A DNA stretch of 64,000 nucleotides from Mansonella perstans (Eukaryota > Nematoda > Chromadorea > Rhabditida > Onchocercidae), in NCBI GenBank assembly GCA_037074765.1, contig JBAMDO010000227.1, positions 7,501 through 71,500 on the forward strand. The letters run 5' to 3'. The notes beneath the pieces are model-generated. The model had not been told where the DNA came from, ran no database searches, and worked only from the letters and a program-made list of their open reading frames with translations. Shown in pieces: positions 49,187 through 61,654 of the stretch. How positions within the stretch are numbered: position 1 is the first letter of the stretch; each line of letters begins with the position of its first letter. The position numbers and the translations under genes were made by a program.

Positions 49187-52100
49187 ATGACGGATCACAA
49201 TATTGAGCTTGCTAACAATATTTTTCTTTTCTTCCTGAATATTTTACAAATCTTTGCAAATCTAGTTGTGTTACTAGCATATTTTACTGATAGTAAACTT
49301 TTGGCTAATGAAAATATTATTCTTCTTGTCTCGCTTGCTGCTATCGATTTTCTTTACTCATCATTATCAATACCATACCTAACTGTACTGCTCTATGGAT
49401 GGGTTCCAAACGGTATGTTATGTACTGTTATTTGTTTTATATCAAAATACACTGTAATATTTTAGACAACAAATGCAAGATTTCGCCATGCCTTTCAAAT
49501 TGATGCTAAAAATTTTGCAAAAAACATTTTTTCTTTTTCAAAGAATCCTGTTGCATATTTTTGCAAATTTTGTTGAAATAATCTTTTCCATAATTAATTT
49601 CAATATGTTAAAAATGTATTTATTGAACGTATTTCGTTGATTAATTACTCTTAAAAACTTTGATACTTACCACTAAACAGATATGAGCGATCATTTGAAG
49701 CTAATATACAATACTTCTAAGATTTATATTGTTATTTTCAATATATTGTTCATGCAAGCAAGCTTAATTAATATTAAAAAAAATTTTTCAGGTGAAGAGT
49801 ATCACTATAACCGATCTGTTGTGCTTGGTTTTGGTTCTGGACCAGCTGCACTCATGAAAAGCGGTTGCACGATAACGACTTTAATTGCACTGGATCGTAT
49901 TTGGGCAATGCTTAATCCATTGAAATATTATGCGTCACCTAAAAAACTGTACGTCTATTATTAATAAATCTAATTGTTGATATTATATTGTGAGATAACA
50001 TGCATTCGAGAATATTTCAGTCTCATTTATGACAATCATCAAGAATGCGAGACAGAATTGTCATATTTCAGAATGACTGTTCAAAAAATTTCGAATTCGT
50101 CAAATTAACAATGTTGAAAGTAATTCATCTCTTTTCAAATCAGCAACAACTTAATACTTCAACAAGTTGCGTTTCAATTTTCAGGCTTTTATGTTTCGGC
50201 TTCTTATTTGCACTTTTGATGGCAGGAATTGATTTTTCGTTAATATTTATATTATCATATGGTATTAAACCAGTGTCCGGCTGTAACTCTTTTGCTTGCT
50301 TTACGTCTGAGGTATCTTAATAACTTTAATGTCAGTTGTTGGCATCGAAAAAATGCACATGATTAGCGACATATATTTTATCACAGATTATTTTTTAAAT
50401 TACGCTTTTGAGGTATCATTTTCAAATAAGAGAAATCCATGGGTTGGGGGAGGAAAACTGCGAAGCAATTCAAATTATTCAAATTTTATGAAAAAAAATT
50501 TTCAAGCTAAGTAGTTGACATATTTTATTTTAAAAATCTACCAGAAAGAAAATTTTTCAATTCTTTTTCATAATATGTGATAGTTTAATATCTAGTAATG
50601 TGATTGATGATATTTTAGGCATTTCGTACCTATTGGGGAATGTCCAATATGATTGTCAATTTACTATCGTGTTTATTGACGATTGTTGTTGCAATATTGA
50701 AAATAAAAAATAGTCGGAGACTCAGTGATATTGTAGTCCGAAAAAAAGGAGACAAATGGGTAAAAAAAATGTATAAAAATTGCCAAATTAACTGTGCAAA
50801 TTAATCTTTGAAATTACCTGGACTATATACTGAAAAATTTTCTTAAACATGCTTTATATAAATTACCAAAATAATAGATTCCTTATCATCATTACCATTA
50901 TCATGGCTTGGCTTCGAGAACGAATATTTACAGGATTTCATTTACGTTTGACATAGACTCGGTTGTAACTAAGAAAGCCAATATAGAATAGATAAATATT
51001 GTTGCATATAATGCAGCAAAAAGTCTGCTTAGGTGATTGTACGAGTTTTTTTTGCGGTGTCTTCTCTCCATAGCATTGATTCTGCGGGTAATTTCAGAGG
51101 AAACAGCTTCAGTATAAATTTGTATGTCTCAATGACTTCCGATTAGATGTTAGAATAGATCATATATACTACTCTAAGACAATATCTAACTGAGGTTTGG
51201 AGAATCTTTATCTCGCTTCTTAGGACACATCTCATGCAGGAGCCAGTAGAAAGTGGATGTTAAGGATTGAGCGGAAGCAGCGTGGTGGAGGAAAAAAACT
51301 GTTACAGGAAAAACGTTAGCTATTCTGCTGTTTATCTCTTCGTTGATCGCATCAGAGGAGATGATATTGCCAACATAATTGAACTCTTGGACAGCTTTAT
51401 GCTCTGAATTTTCTATGGTGATGCGTGGAGGATAGTATTCAACTCTAAATTTTCTAGGGTGATGTGTAGAGGATAGTATTCAGCACTCTTGATAGCGTTT
51501 GATATATAGTATTAGTTCTGCACCCACATTAATTTTTAGCTAAAAGATCTTCGGCAATACAAGGGATTAATTTCTTTAGAATTCCGACTGCGGAGAGCAG
51601 AGAGTACTTTGATAGTTTGAGCAGTTTGACGTGTCTTTTTTTCTTGTTAAGCGAGATTGTACCGCGGAAATCTGATGGTAATTTTCTCCCAACAATGCGC
51701 AACAAGCTCTTGAAATTTGGCATAGAGTATATGGCCTCCATGCCTTCAGACTTCAGGGGAAATACCATCAAACTCAGCTCCTTGCTACTTTTTTTTCAAA
51801 AACAAATCAATTAATTAATTTTTGAAAATGCCCATAAGAGTGTCCTGCAGGAAGAATTATTTATCCAGTTCTTTTTTTGCCTTTTATTTTTGAATTGCTA
51901 AGCTTTCAACTGCACGGCTGGCACTCTTAGTTTGCAAATTAATTTTTGAAATCACCCAAACTTTACACTGAAAAAATTTTTTAATGTATGCTTTACATAA
52001 ATTTCCAAAATAGTAGATTTCCTATAATACAAATACTATAGGCAAGTCGAGCGTCATTCTATATTCTCGTCATATCAGCAATATTTGGTGTTATCCCAGG

Positions 52101-52527
52101 TGGAATAAACGGCTTTGCACAACAAATGCAATCTAATGTAAACTTTAAAATTTGCAAAATTGGGAAATCTTAAATCTAAATAATTTTTCAATTACCTATT
52201 CAATTAACGGCATTTTATGAAAAAACTGACTTAATGGATAAGAATGAAATTAAAATAACAAAGAATACTAGTAAATTTCACATTCATAACATTTTCGTTT
52301 TATCATTCAATTAATTTCAGTTTCTCAATGCACTGGCATTTTACATTCAGTTATGCGCATCAATCAGTGGACTGTCGCATGCATTCATTTTTGGGATGGC
52401 CCATGTTCACATTCGGCAACGAATCTTTGTGATGCTCAAATTAAACAAATGTTTTAAAATACAACAGAGACCATCGCAGAATACCATTTTTCCAATGAGT
52501 CAGTCTGCGTTTCATACTGCTAATTAA
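49187..52527 (+). CDS. serpentine (7TM) chemoreceptor, copy 1
   Basis: Six exons with consistent phases give 317 aa: 49187-49412, 49792-49948, 50185-50311, 50619-50759, 52042-52137 and 52321-52527. Exon 1 carries TM1 (ILQIFANLVVLLAYF) and TM2. Exon 2 has TM3 with DR at 110-111 (LIALDRIWAMLNP). Exon 3 has TM4 and a cysteine-bearing loop (GCNSFACF). Exon 4 has TM5 and a basic loop, exon 5 TM6 (IFGVIPGGINGF), and exon 6 TM7 (SGLSHAFIFGMAH). This is the layout of nematode chemosensory receptors; the subfamily (srbc- or srsx-like) is unsure. An acceptor TTTCAG at 49165 may take a spliced leader. Intron 4 contains LINE debris, and its transcript must splice across about 1.3 kb. Confidence 0.72.
50797..52026. 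repeat. duplicated intron-4 segment flanking LINE debris
   Basis: About 90 bp at 50797-50887 (aaattaatctttgaaatta onward) recurs, diverged, at 51937-52026. The LINE-derived block sits between them. In the inverted receptor copy the segment is present once in this intron. Confidence 0.75.
51000..51810 (-). mobile_element. LINE fragment with internal deletion in receptor intron 4
   Basis: Antisense text matches the 3' part (about 28400-28700 and 28860-28990) and then jumps to the region of 29520-29590, so an internal part of the element is missing. It further includes sequence upstream of what the 28-29.7 kb copy retains (ggcctccatgccttcagac), shared with 12650 and 14040. Confidence 0.75.
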
Positions 52528-53099
52528 TACGTACATACACACATGCAGAAACACATAACATTCTCTTTATAAAATTTTTGAATTAAACCTTTCTTTTCTC
52601 ATTAATTGACGTTGTGACACTAACATTTCCGTATTATTTCCTGAATAATTTTCAACTTCTTAATTTCATGATATATCAAGCTTATAAAATTGACAATATT
52701 GGTAATATTGTTAATGATATTGAATCTTAGTGAAATGTAATTAGTTGTATTATTTCATGCGAAATTGTTTCACATGCAAAAGTACAAATATTTAAACTAG
52801 GATTTTTTTATAAAGGATTTCCAAATTTACAAATTGATCAACTTAGTATTAAGAATTTTCATTGCTTGTTTTTTAATGCAAGAAAACTCGTACAGATGAT
52901 ATTATTTATAATATATGCTTCAGTAAACATTACAAATATTTCTGAAATATGTCTAATATAAATTAGCGCCTCAATTAAATTCGATGAAATTTTTAAACCA
53001 TAAAGTTTCTATGCAAAATTTGGAGATATTTATTTTTTTAACAGTATTATTTATATTTCATATGAATTATAAGTGATTTTTTTTAAACATATCTTAGAA
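52528..53099. repeat. locus module repeated at 58.3 and (inverted) 58.8-59.3 kb
   Basis: Segments around aagtacaaatatttaaacta are shared by 52560-53090, 58270-58560 and, inverted, 58760-59300. Non-coding. Confidence 0.75.
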
Positions 53100-53798
53100 T
53101 ACTTTTAAGCAATTTTATAATTATTAAGATATATTGCTAAGGCAACATTAAATGTATATTAAGTTGATTCTTTAAGTATTATTTCAAGGAATAAGAATTA
53201 TACTTTTTGCAAGAGTTCATCTTACTTATTGTCCAATCGACTGTCAATATCTTGATCACTAAATTATTCATTGATTCTTAATTCTTACATTTTTTTTCGG
53301 TGTCTATTCCTACATAAAATAAAACAATTTGATTGTCAAATAATAGTTTATATTGCAGCCGAAATTTATTACTGTTGGTGTACATTGCTATCGCTATAAT
53401 TTTTGCTTGTTTTTGCTGACTTAACTGTTATGTACGTAATTTGTGCAAAATATATGAATACATTTATCGCATAAAATGCTGATAAGAAGGATATGTAATT
53501 TGTATGATTTTTAAGTTTGTTTTTCCATCTACTCGGTATTTTCAGGACGTCGTAAATGGTGTAGCTATGGTTCGTGTTTATTGTATTTAATGATTATATA
53601 TGTAACTTAAATACTGTTTATTGAATATAACAATTATTTTTGCTTTTTATATACAAATAAAGATTCTATTTGATATAAATTTTTATTGCATTAAGATCTT
53701 TTTTCTTTATTACTTTTTATTATTAAATTTTAATTTCTTGTTACATTTTTTTTCGTCCATACGAAATATTTTTTGTTGCATTTCCTTTTTTTCGTCCC
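53100..53798. repeat. copy of the 21.4-22.1 kb intergenic segment
   Basis: About 0.7 kb is nearly identical to 21385-22108 in the same orientation, apart from small gaps. The match ends abruptly at ttttttcgtcc, where LINE sequence follows. It contains no gene. Confidence 0.9.
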
Positions 53799-53830
53799 CG
53801 ATAGTATTCATCATTCTTGATAACGTTTGA

Positions 53831-54105
53831 TGCTTATTCTTAAACGGATAGGAGATTATTTGACGCCAGTTTTCAGGCAAAAAGTGTCGCTATAACCAGT
53901 ATGTTGTATTTTTTTTGGTTCTAGCCTTGCTGCACTGATGAAAAGCACTTCCACGACAATTTTAATTGTATTTGATCGAATTTGAGCAATATTTATCCAT
54001 TAAAGTATTATGCGTCATCTAAAAAATTGTACGTCTATTGCTAATAAATCTTCTTTCGGTAATATATTACAACATAACATGCATTCGAGAATATCACATT
54101 CTCAT
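53831..54105 (+). pseudogene. second chemoreceptor exon 2 relic inside LINE
   Basis: Same structure as 41011-41335: intron 1 end, broken exon 2 with in-frame stops, and intron 2 start, between LINE pieces (53799-53830 and 54106-54340). Confidence 0.8.
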
Positions 54106-54340
54106 TTGTTTGTCTTCTTTATGCTGGTTTCCAATCCAAAAACCTCAGCGGTTTTCTGTAAAGCAAGATGTTGGCGTGAGCAACAAAAGTGGCATCATCA
54201 ACACAAACAACTCATGGACAGGGTAATTTAGGATTTTGCTGTGCACCATTCATGCTGATTTTCATGTAACATGATGATCATTTTAAGGAATTTGGGGAAA
54301 ATCCTAATCGCTGCAAAATCTACAATAAGTCATTTCTGGT
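54106..54340 (-). mobile_element. short LINE fragment
   Basis: Antisense text parallels 41345-41780 with internal deletions (ctcatggacag, aatcctaatcg), ending next to the palindromic module. Confidence 0.7.
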
Positions 54341-54437
54341 ATTTGTAATATGCAAATGGTATTTGTAATATGGAGAGAAAAAAATGGTATTTGTAATATG
54401 GAGAGAAACATCAATATTAATTGTGGAATGTTGTCAT

Positions 54438-55951
54438 TGATATATGTTTTTTCTACTACAGCTATTGTGGCTATCAATCTGTCCATTGTTGGCATCAACG
54501 ATTAATCAACAGGATGCTACTAAACAATAAATTCATGTGATATCAATCCGGTGATAACGGTGATAACTTTTCGGGTTTAATTGTTAACCGGTTATTGATA
54601 TTGTAAGGATTGTAGGTGCATTAGCCTATTATTTTTTGGGAGTCGCTTTTTTCAAAAAACGACTTTTAAAAGTGCGCTAAATTCCGCTATATCTCGATAG
54701 TCGCAATACAATTGCTTCATTTATTTGTAATCAATCACTGTTAGTGCGAGCCGGAAGTGGAATTTGAATTAGATTGAAATTTCAAAAAAACCTTATGCAT
54801 GAATATTTTGTTATGCAAGTGGTTAATTGGAATTAGAATATATATTTATTTAATTAGAATTGGAATTTTAAGATGAAGTAGATTTAATACTATTTATGCT
54901 ATGTCCAGTTTTATATTTTATGTAAGACTGCTATAATCATTTTTTCGGGTTTATAACATAAATGATATTAAATTGAAAATATAAAAATGATATGCTTTAT
55001 TCCATCAGGTCAACTGCAACAGAGCTACCATTTATTTGGCGCTGTAAACAAGCAACCAAAAATATTTGCTTCAGACCAAACCGAAATACACTGGCTCGTG
55101 AGAATGGCAGGGCAGTATCATTACCGATATCTCATTGTGTTTGTAACATATGTAAAAAAGCCTCAGTGGTCAGTTTATTATGGCAATGATAATTCCATCA
55201 GTTACTAAACTCAGATACACTATGAATTCACAGACCTGGAAAATTTGAACTTCAGCAATCACGACAAGTCATTATTTCGACATACGTTGTTTTGTGCAGA
55301 AACTGTTGGGTCGAGAAAAATGTGCAGATTTTTCTACTTTTGATCAGAAATTTGTAGACTTTACAATTTAATCAGATCTAATCCAAACTGATTGATCTTT
55401 CTTCCATAGCATATCATTTTTAAATTTACAATTTAAGATTATTTATTTTATAAACTCGAAAAAATGCCTGTGACAGTCTTACATAAAATATAAAACTGGT
55501 TATAGTATTAATAATATTAAATTTATTTCGCCTTAGGATTCTAACTCTAATTAAATAAATGTATATTCTAATTCCAATTAATTACTTTTATGGCAAAATA
55601 TTCATGCATAAGGTTTTTTTGAAATTTCAATCTAATTCAAATTCCACTTCCGGTTCGCACCAACAGTGAATGATTACAAATAAATGAAGCAATTGTATTT
55701 CGACCATCGAGATATAGCGGAATTTAGCGCACTTTCATAAGTCGTTTTTCGAAAAAAACGACTCCCAAAAAATAATGGGCTAATGCACCACTTGCTTTAG
55801 TATCGATACCGGTTAACAATTAAACCCGGAAAGTTATACCGGGCTGAATCACATGGTTTTATTGTTTAGTAGCATCTTGTTGATCAATCGTTGATGCCAA
55901 CAATGGACAGATTGATAGCCACAATAGCTGTAGTAGAAAAAACATATATCA
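54438..55951. mobile_element. 1.51-kb palindromic element, copy 2 (inverted)
   Basis: Reverse complement of 37447-38959, 1514 bp against 1513 bp, with the same long arms and core. The core frame 54992-55189 codes for 65 residues differing once from copy 1. The flank at 54340-54437 carries three short repeats of ggtatttgtaatatg, absent from copy 1. The right flank continues into LINE-like and CGTGC-foldback remnants (to 56120). Confidence 0.88.
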
Positions 55952-55994
55952 TAATAAGTCATTTCTGCGACATTTTGCATTGTTGGTGTTACCA

Positions 55995-56120
55995 CAATTT
56001 ATTATAGACAAAAGTTTTCAACTTGATAGATCAAATAAAACTGTATATTTGTAAAATGACTTAAATTGTAAGAAAAAAATCGGTCTCTCTACTTATCCGT
56101 ACGAGAACTAAAATTTCTAA
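55995..56120. repeat. truncated CGTGC foldback arm
   Basis: Matches the outer 100-odd bases of 36881-37112 and stops before the CGTGC-periodic part is complete. Confidence 0.75.
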
Positions 56121-58269
56121 TGAATTATTATGAAAAATTTTCCTCAAATGCAACGAATACAAAATGAACAATTAATTTCAACTCATTTCAAGAAAAAATC
56201 ATATAAAGATTTTATAACGTACTCATATTCAAAACATGTGCAACAAGACAGCTAATTGAAATCGAAAAAAAACATTTCATCTTCCCAAGATATTACTTCT
56301 TTATTTTTGATAAATAAATCAAAATATTCTTTTTGATAAATAACTAGTGAAAGAGTAATGAATGATGTGATTTAAAAAAATTTACTTTTCAATTAGAAAA
56401 TATAAGACTTTTGAAATCTGAATAAATAGTGTCATGAAATATTTGTTGCATGGCATTATCAAATAATTTTTTGATAGGTTAATTTATTTAAGAAATTATA
56501 TAATATTTACTCGTGGAACAAGTTTTATTTTGAAGCAATAATTTGTTTTTTATGTTTTGAGGATAATTTTTTTACAGTTGTAAATTTCTTCGAATTTTAA
56601 AATAAATTCTTTTTTCCGAAAAAAATTATTAACGAGAATTTAAAATTAATTAACGAATTGAATTTTTCGATTTTCTACTTTGTAAAGATTAAAATTCCAA
56701 ATACTGAAGTAAAATTTTCTATAAGAAGTAGTAACTTAAAATTGTCAAAAATTAAATTGTCAAAATGATTATATTTCATATTTGCCATCAAAACTCTAAA
56801 AATAAACAGGAATTGTTATAATAATAATAATCTTAATACGAGAATATTAATCCTGATAATGATATTAATACGCAATCAATTACCTTTTATTACCTTTATT
56901 CCTTATGCTCTCATCACCATAATACATATATGTAAATCATTCGCTACACGATGTCATCAAATTTATTTACCTCTCATTACATATCATTTTTGCAACAAGC
57001 AAATTCTTACAATGCAGTATCAATTTTAATCTTTTCTCAGATAAAAATTCAGTTTTTATGAAAACAAAAGATGCCTGAACCATTTCTTTTTCCAATAATA
57101 GCTAATTATGAGGCACTTAGGCTTTTCCTTTTCTTTTCATTAACGATTCTGTTAAACTAATGAATTTTTAATTGAGTGAGGAAGAAAATTGCACAAATGA
57201 ATTGGTTGAAAAAGTTGTAAAATTTCGGTTTATGTGGAGAAATGATAACTGAATTTCAGCAAACATGCTTTTATAGAAAACAAAAGATGCCTGAACCATT
57301 TCTTTTTCCAATAATAGCTAATTATGAGGCACTTAGGCTTTTCCTTTTCTTTTCATTAACGATTTTGTTAAACTAATGAATTTTTAATTGAGTGAGGAAG
57401 AAAATTGCACAAATGAATTGGTTGAAAAAGTTATAAAATTTCGGTTTATGTGGAGAAATGATTCAGCAAACATGCGATTAATTAATTATATAAATATTAT
57501 GTTTTTTATTAGTTTTGCGGTAAGTAAAAGGAAAAGTAAAATTATTCAAATTTTGTTAATATTTTCTGTAAGCTAATTTCGTCTTTGAAAAAACCATTAG
57601 TATTTCTGACTGAATTTAAAAATTACTATTATAATTTTCTTACATTTAAATAGTTTTTTAGTAATTATTTCGGTTTTTCCCGAAATCCTTTTCTCTTAAA
57701 ATTCTTTAAATGAATTATTGATAAGTTACATCATTAACATGCAGTAACAATATCATCAATAATTCATTATTCACATCGTTTTTTTCCATAAAAAAAGTAT
57801 AATTTGTTCTAACTTTTTAATTTTAGTTTTCAAATCAAATTTGCAACAAATATTTTTGAATGAAAATCATTAATTGCGAGCAATACTAATTTGTTATTAT
57901 CGTCGCTAAAAATGTTTGCTTGAGATAACAAATTAGATCATTTTATTGCCAATAAAATTGCAATTTTCTTTTAAAAATGTTAATTAAAAATCGAATGAAA
58001 AAAGTGAAATTATAAGTAAATTAAGTGTATGCATCAAAAAAAAAAAAAAAAAAAAAAATGCTATCTGATTATCTTAGCAACGGTATATATTCTAATTTCA
58101 TTGGTTTTTATTAATCATTCTTTGTGCAATTTACATTATTCCATAAATTCTTTTTTTTTAATGGGTACACACAACTCAATCAGCATTTCACATATATATA
58201 AAATAAACACACACACATACACACATACAACATTTTCTTTATTCTGCCATTTTTTGATTATTTGAATTT
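56121..58269. other. receptor-locus module without receptor exons
   Basis: The order parallels 43.5-48.1 kb in shortened form. It includes a 216-bp tandem duplication (57053-57480) and a poly-A run (58037-58059). No intact gene. An ATG-started 16-codon hydrophobic frame at 57472 ends in a perfect GTAAGT donor but has no partner exon. Confidence 0.55.
57053..57480. repeat. 216-bp tandem duplication
   Basis: The text starting aaaacaaaagatgcctgaac at 57061 recurs from 57277 with very few changes. Confidence 0.92.
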
Positions 58270-59330
58270 TTTAATTTTATCATATATCAGGCGATATTTG
58301 TAAAAGCTAAGAATATTGATGTTAGTGTTAATGATATTGAATCGTCTGTATGTTAATGAAACTGAATTTGTGAAATAAAATGAGTTATAATATTTCATAC
58401 AAAATTGTTTTAATGCAAAAGTACAAATATTTAAACTAGTAGGAATTTTTTAAAAGATTTTAAAATTTACAAATGGATTCAAAGTTAGTAATTAAGAATT
58501 TTTATTGCTTGCTTTTTAAGAAAACTTGTACAATATTATTTATGATATATCGCAATATATATTTTACAGTTTTTATTGGAAAAAATGAAAAAAAAAAAAA
58601 CATTATATAATTCAGCAGGATAAAATGCGAATGGTAAAATATTAGATGTTATCATTTTACCAAAAGCATAATCGTCCTTTTGCAATAAGGCCTTCCACCA
58701 TTTTTTTTTATTCCCTATAAAACCTCATTTTTTCTTATAAAACCTGTAAAAAAAAGTTAAGATACATATCATAAATAATATTTCCTGTACAAGTTTTCTT
58801 CCAACAAAAATCAAACAATGAAAATTCTTAATTATTAAGTTTCAATCCATACGTAAGTTTTAAATTTTTTTAAAAAAATTCCTACTAGTTCAAACATTTA
58901 TACTTTTGCAAAATTGAAAAGCAATTTTGCATGAAATATTATAACTCATTTCATTTCACTAAGATTCAGTATCATTAACATATGAAAATTCAATATCATT
59001 AATAGTATCATCAATATTTATTAGCTTTTAATAAATTCAAATTTAATCAACAGAAGAATGTTGGTTTCAATCAATTTTACTTTTAAAAAGATTAATTAAC
59101 ATACATTTAATGTTGCAGTTAAAGTTCGCAAAAAATGTAAAATTAAGGAAATTATGCCGAAAAGCAATGTATCTTAATAATTATAAAACATGCTTATCCT
59201 AAAAGTGTTATAAGATATGTTTGAAAAAAAATCACTTATAATTCATGTGAAATAAAAATTATACTGTTGAAAAAGTAAAAATCGTCATATTTTGCTATAT
59301 TCTTAATATAGAGAATGTTGTGTGTTTCTG
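58270..59330. repeat. head-to-head junction of the inverted duplication
   Basis: The segments 58320-58560 and 58760-58980 are reverse complements, so the symmetry axis lies near 58660, where a small palindrome (ggtaaaatatt / tttacc) occurs. The outward sequence on the right continues into the inverted receptor copy. Confidence 0.8.
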
Positions 59331-59446
59331 TGTGCGTGTGTGTATGTGTGTACGAATTAGCGTAAGTGTAAAACGCCGACTGAGTTGCGTATGTTCATTA
59401 AATTAGTCACGGAAAAATGGAAGTCTTCGATGATGTTTTTCGTATA

Positions 59447-61654
59447 TTAAAGCAATTTAAGCATCACAAAGATTCGTTGCCGAATGTGAACATGGGCCAT
59501 CCCAAAAATGAATGCATGCGACAGTCCACTGATTGATGCGCATAACTGAATGTAAAATGCCAGTGCATTGAGAAACTGAAATTAATTGAATGATAAAATG
59601 GTTTTTTTTCCTTAGCATGCCTTGCATACTAAAGAAAATTTTTTAGCATAAAGTTTGGTTATTTCAAAAAAAATTAATTCGTACAGCTTCGATAAAACAA
59701 ACACGACATGAATGTGAAATTTACTAGTATTCATTCTTATTTTAGCTTCATTCTTATCCATTAAGTCAGTTTTTTCAGAACAGCCTTAATTGAATAGTAA
59801 TTGAACTGTTATTTAAATTTAAGATTTCCCAAATTTGCAAGTTTGAAAATTTACATCAGTTTGAAATCGTTGTGCAAAACCATTTATTCCACCTGGTAAA
59901 ACACCAAATATTGCTGATACGACGAGAATATAAAATGACGCTCGATTTGCCTGTAATATTTGTGTAAGGCATCATGCTAAAGAAAATTTTTCAGCATAAA
60001 GTTTGGGTTATTTCAAAAATTAATTTGTACAACTTCGTCAATTAATTTGGGAATTTTCATGCAAAGTTTTTTTACCCATTTATCTCCTTTTTGTTGCTCC
60101 GTAACATTTTTGGGTTTCCGTCTATTTTTTATTTTCAATATTGCAACAATAATCGTTAATAAACACGATAATAAATTGATAATCATATTGGACATTCCCC
60201 AATAGGTTCGGAATTTCTAAAACATCATGAATCACATTATTTGATAGTAAGCTATCAGATACTATAAAAAAGAGTTGGAAAAATTTTCTTTTTGATAGAT
60301 TTTTAAAATGAAATACGTCAATTATTTAGTTTGAAAACTTTTTTGATAGAACTTGATTGGTTTGAATTGCTTTGTAATTTTTCTCCCACAACTCATACAT
60401 TTTTCTTAGTACCATTTAGTAAATATTAAGAACTCAAAAGTATAATTTAAAAAATAATCTGTGATAAAATATATGTCGCTAATCATGTGCATTTTTTTCG
60501 ATGCCAACAACTAACATTAAAGTCATTAAGATACCTCAGACGTAAAGCAAGCAAAAGAGTTACAGCCGGACACTGGTTTAATACCATATGATAATATAAA
60601 TATTAACGAAAAATCAATTCCTGCCATCAAAAGTGCAAATAAGAAGCCGAAACATAAAAGCCTGAAAATTGAAACGCAACTTGTTGAAGTATTAAGTTGT
60701 TGCTGATTTGAAAAGAGATGAATTACTTTCAACATTGTTAATTTGACGAATTCGAAATTTTTTGAACAGTCATTTTGAAATATGACAATTCTGTCTCGCA
60801 TTCTTGATGTTTGTTAAAATTAGACTGAAATATTCTCGAACGAACATTATATATTATAAAAAATACAGAAAATTTATTAATATTAGCCATACAATCTTTT
60901 CTTCGACGCATAAAAATTCATTGGATCGGACAGTGCCCATATTCGATGTAATGCAATTAAAGTTGTTATCGTGCAACCGCTTTTCATGAGTGCAGCTGGT
61001 CCAGAACCAAAACCAAGCACAACAGATCGGTTATAGTGATACTCTTCACCTGAAAAATTTTTTTTAATATTAATTAAGCTTGCTTGCATGAACAATATAT
61101 TGAAAATATCAATATAAATCTTAGAAGTATTGTATATTAGCTTCAAATGATCGCTCATATCTGTTTAGTGGTAAGTATCAAAGTTTTTAAGAGTAATTAA
61201 TCAACGAAATACGTTCAATAAATACATTTTTAACATATTGAAATTAATTACGGAAAAGATTATTTCAACAAAATTTGCAAAAATATGCAACAGGATTCTT
61301 TGAAAAAGAAAAAATGTTTTTTGCAAAATTTTTAGCATCAATTTGAAAGGCATGGCGAAATCTTGTATTTGTTGTCTAAAATATTACAGTGTATTTTGAT
61401 ATAAAACAAATAACAGTACATAACATACCGTTTGGAACCCATCCATAGAGCAGTACAGTTAGGTATGGTATTGATAATGATGAGTAAAGAAAATCGATAG
61501 CAGCAAGCGAGACAAGAAGAATAATATTTTCATTAGCCAAAAGTTTACTATCAGTAAAATATGCTAGTAACACAACTAGATTTGCAAAGATTTGTAAAAT
61601 ATTCAGGAAGAAAAGAAAAATATTGTTAGCAAGCTCAATATTGTGATCCGTCAT
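59447..61654 (-). CDS. serpentine (7TM) chemoreceptor, copy 2 (inverted)
   Basis: Minus strand, six exons with consistent phases give 291 aa: 61654-61429, 61049-60893, 60661-60535, 60216-60076, 59950-59855 and 59575-59447. Exons 1 and 3 encode the same residues as in the plus-strand copy. Exon 2 differs sharply in its last third: the DR pair is HR (LIALHRIWALSDP). The TM5 loop of exon 4 also differs (NRRKPKNVTEQQ against NSRRLSDIVVRK), and the C-terminus stops 26 residues earlier. Start, donors and acceptors match copy 1. It looks intact, but loss of the acidic residue at the end of TM3 could alter signalling. Subfamily unsure. Confidence 0.7.

Larger units (their letters stand above)
48190..52440. 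repeat. left arm of inverted segmental duplication
   Basis: Matches 59460-62640 in reverse complement, with near identity over long tracts. The main differences are a LINE-containing insertion (about 50.9-51.93 kb) here, and divergent islands around 49.88-50.01 kb and after 50.42 kb. Confidence 0.92.
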
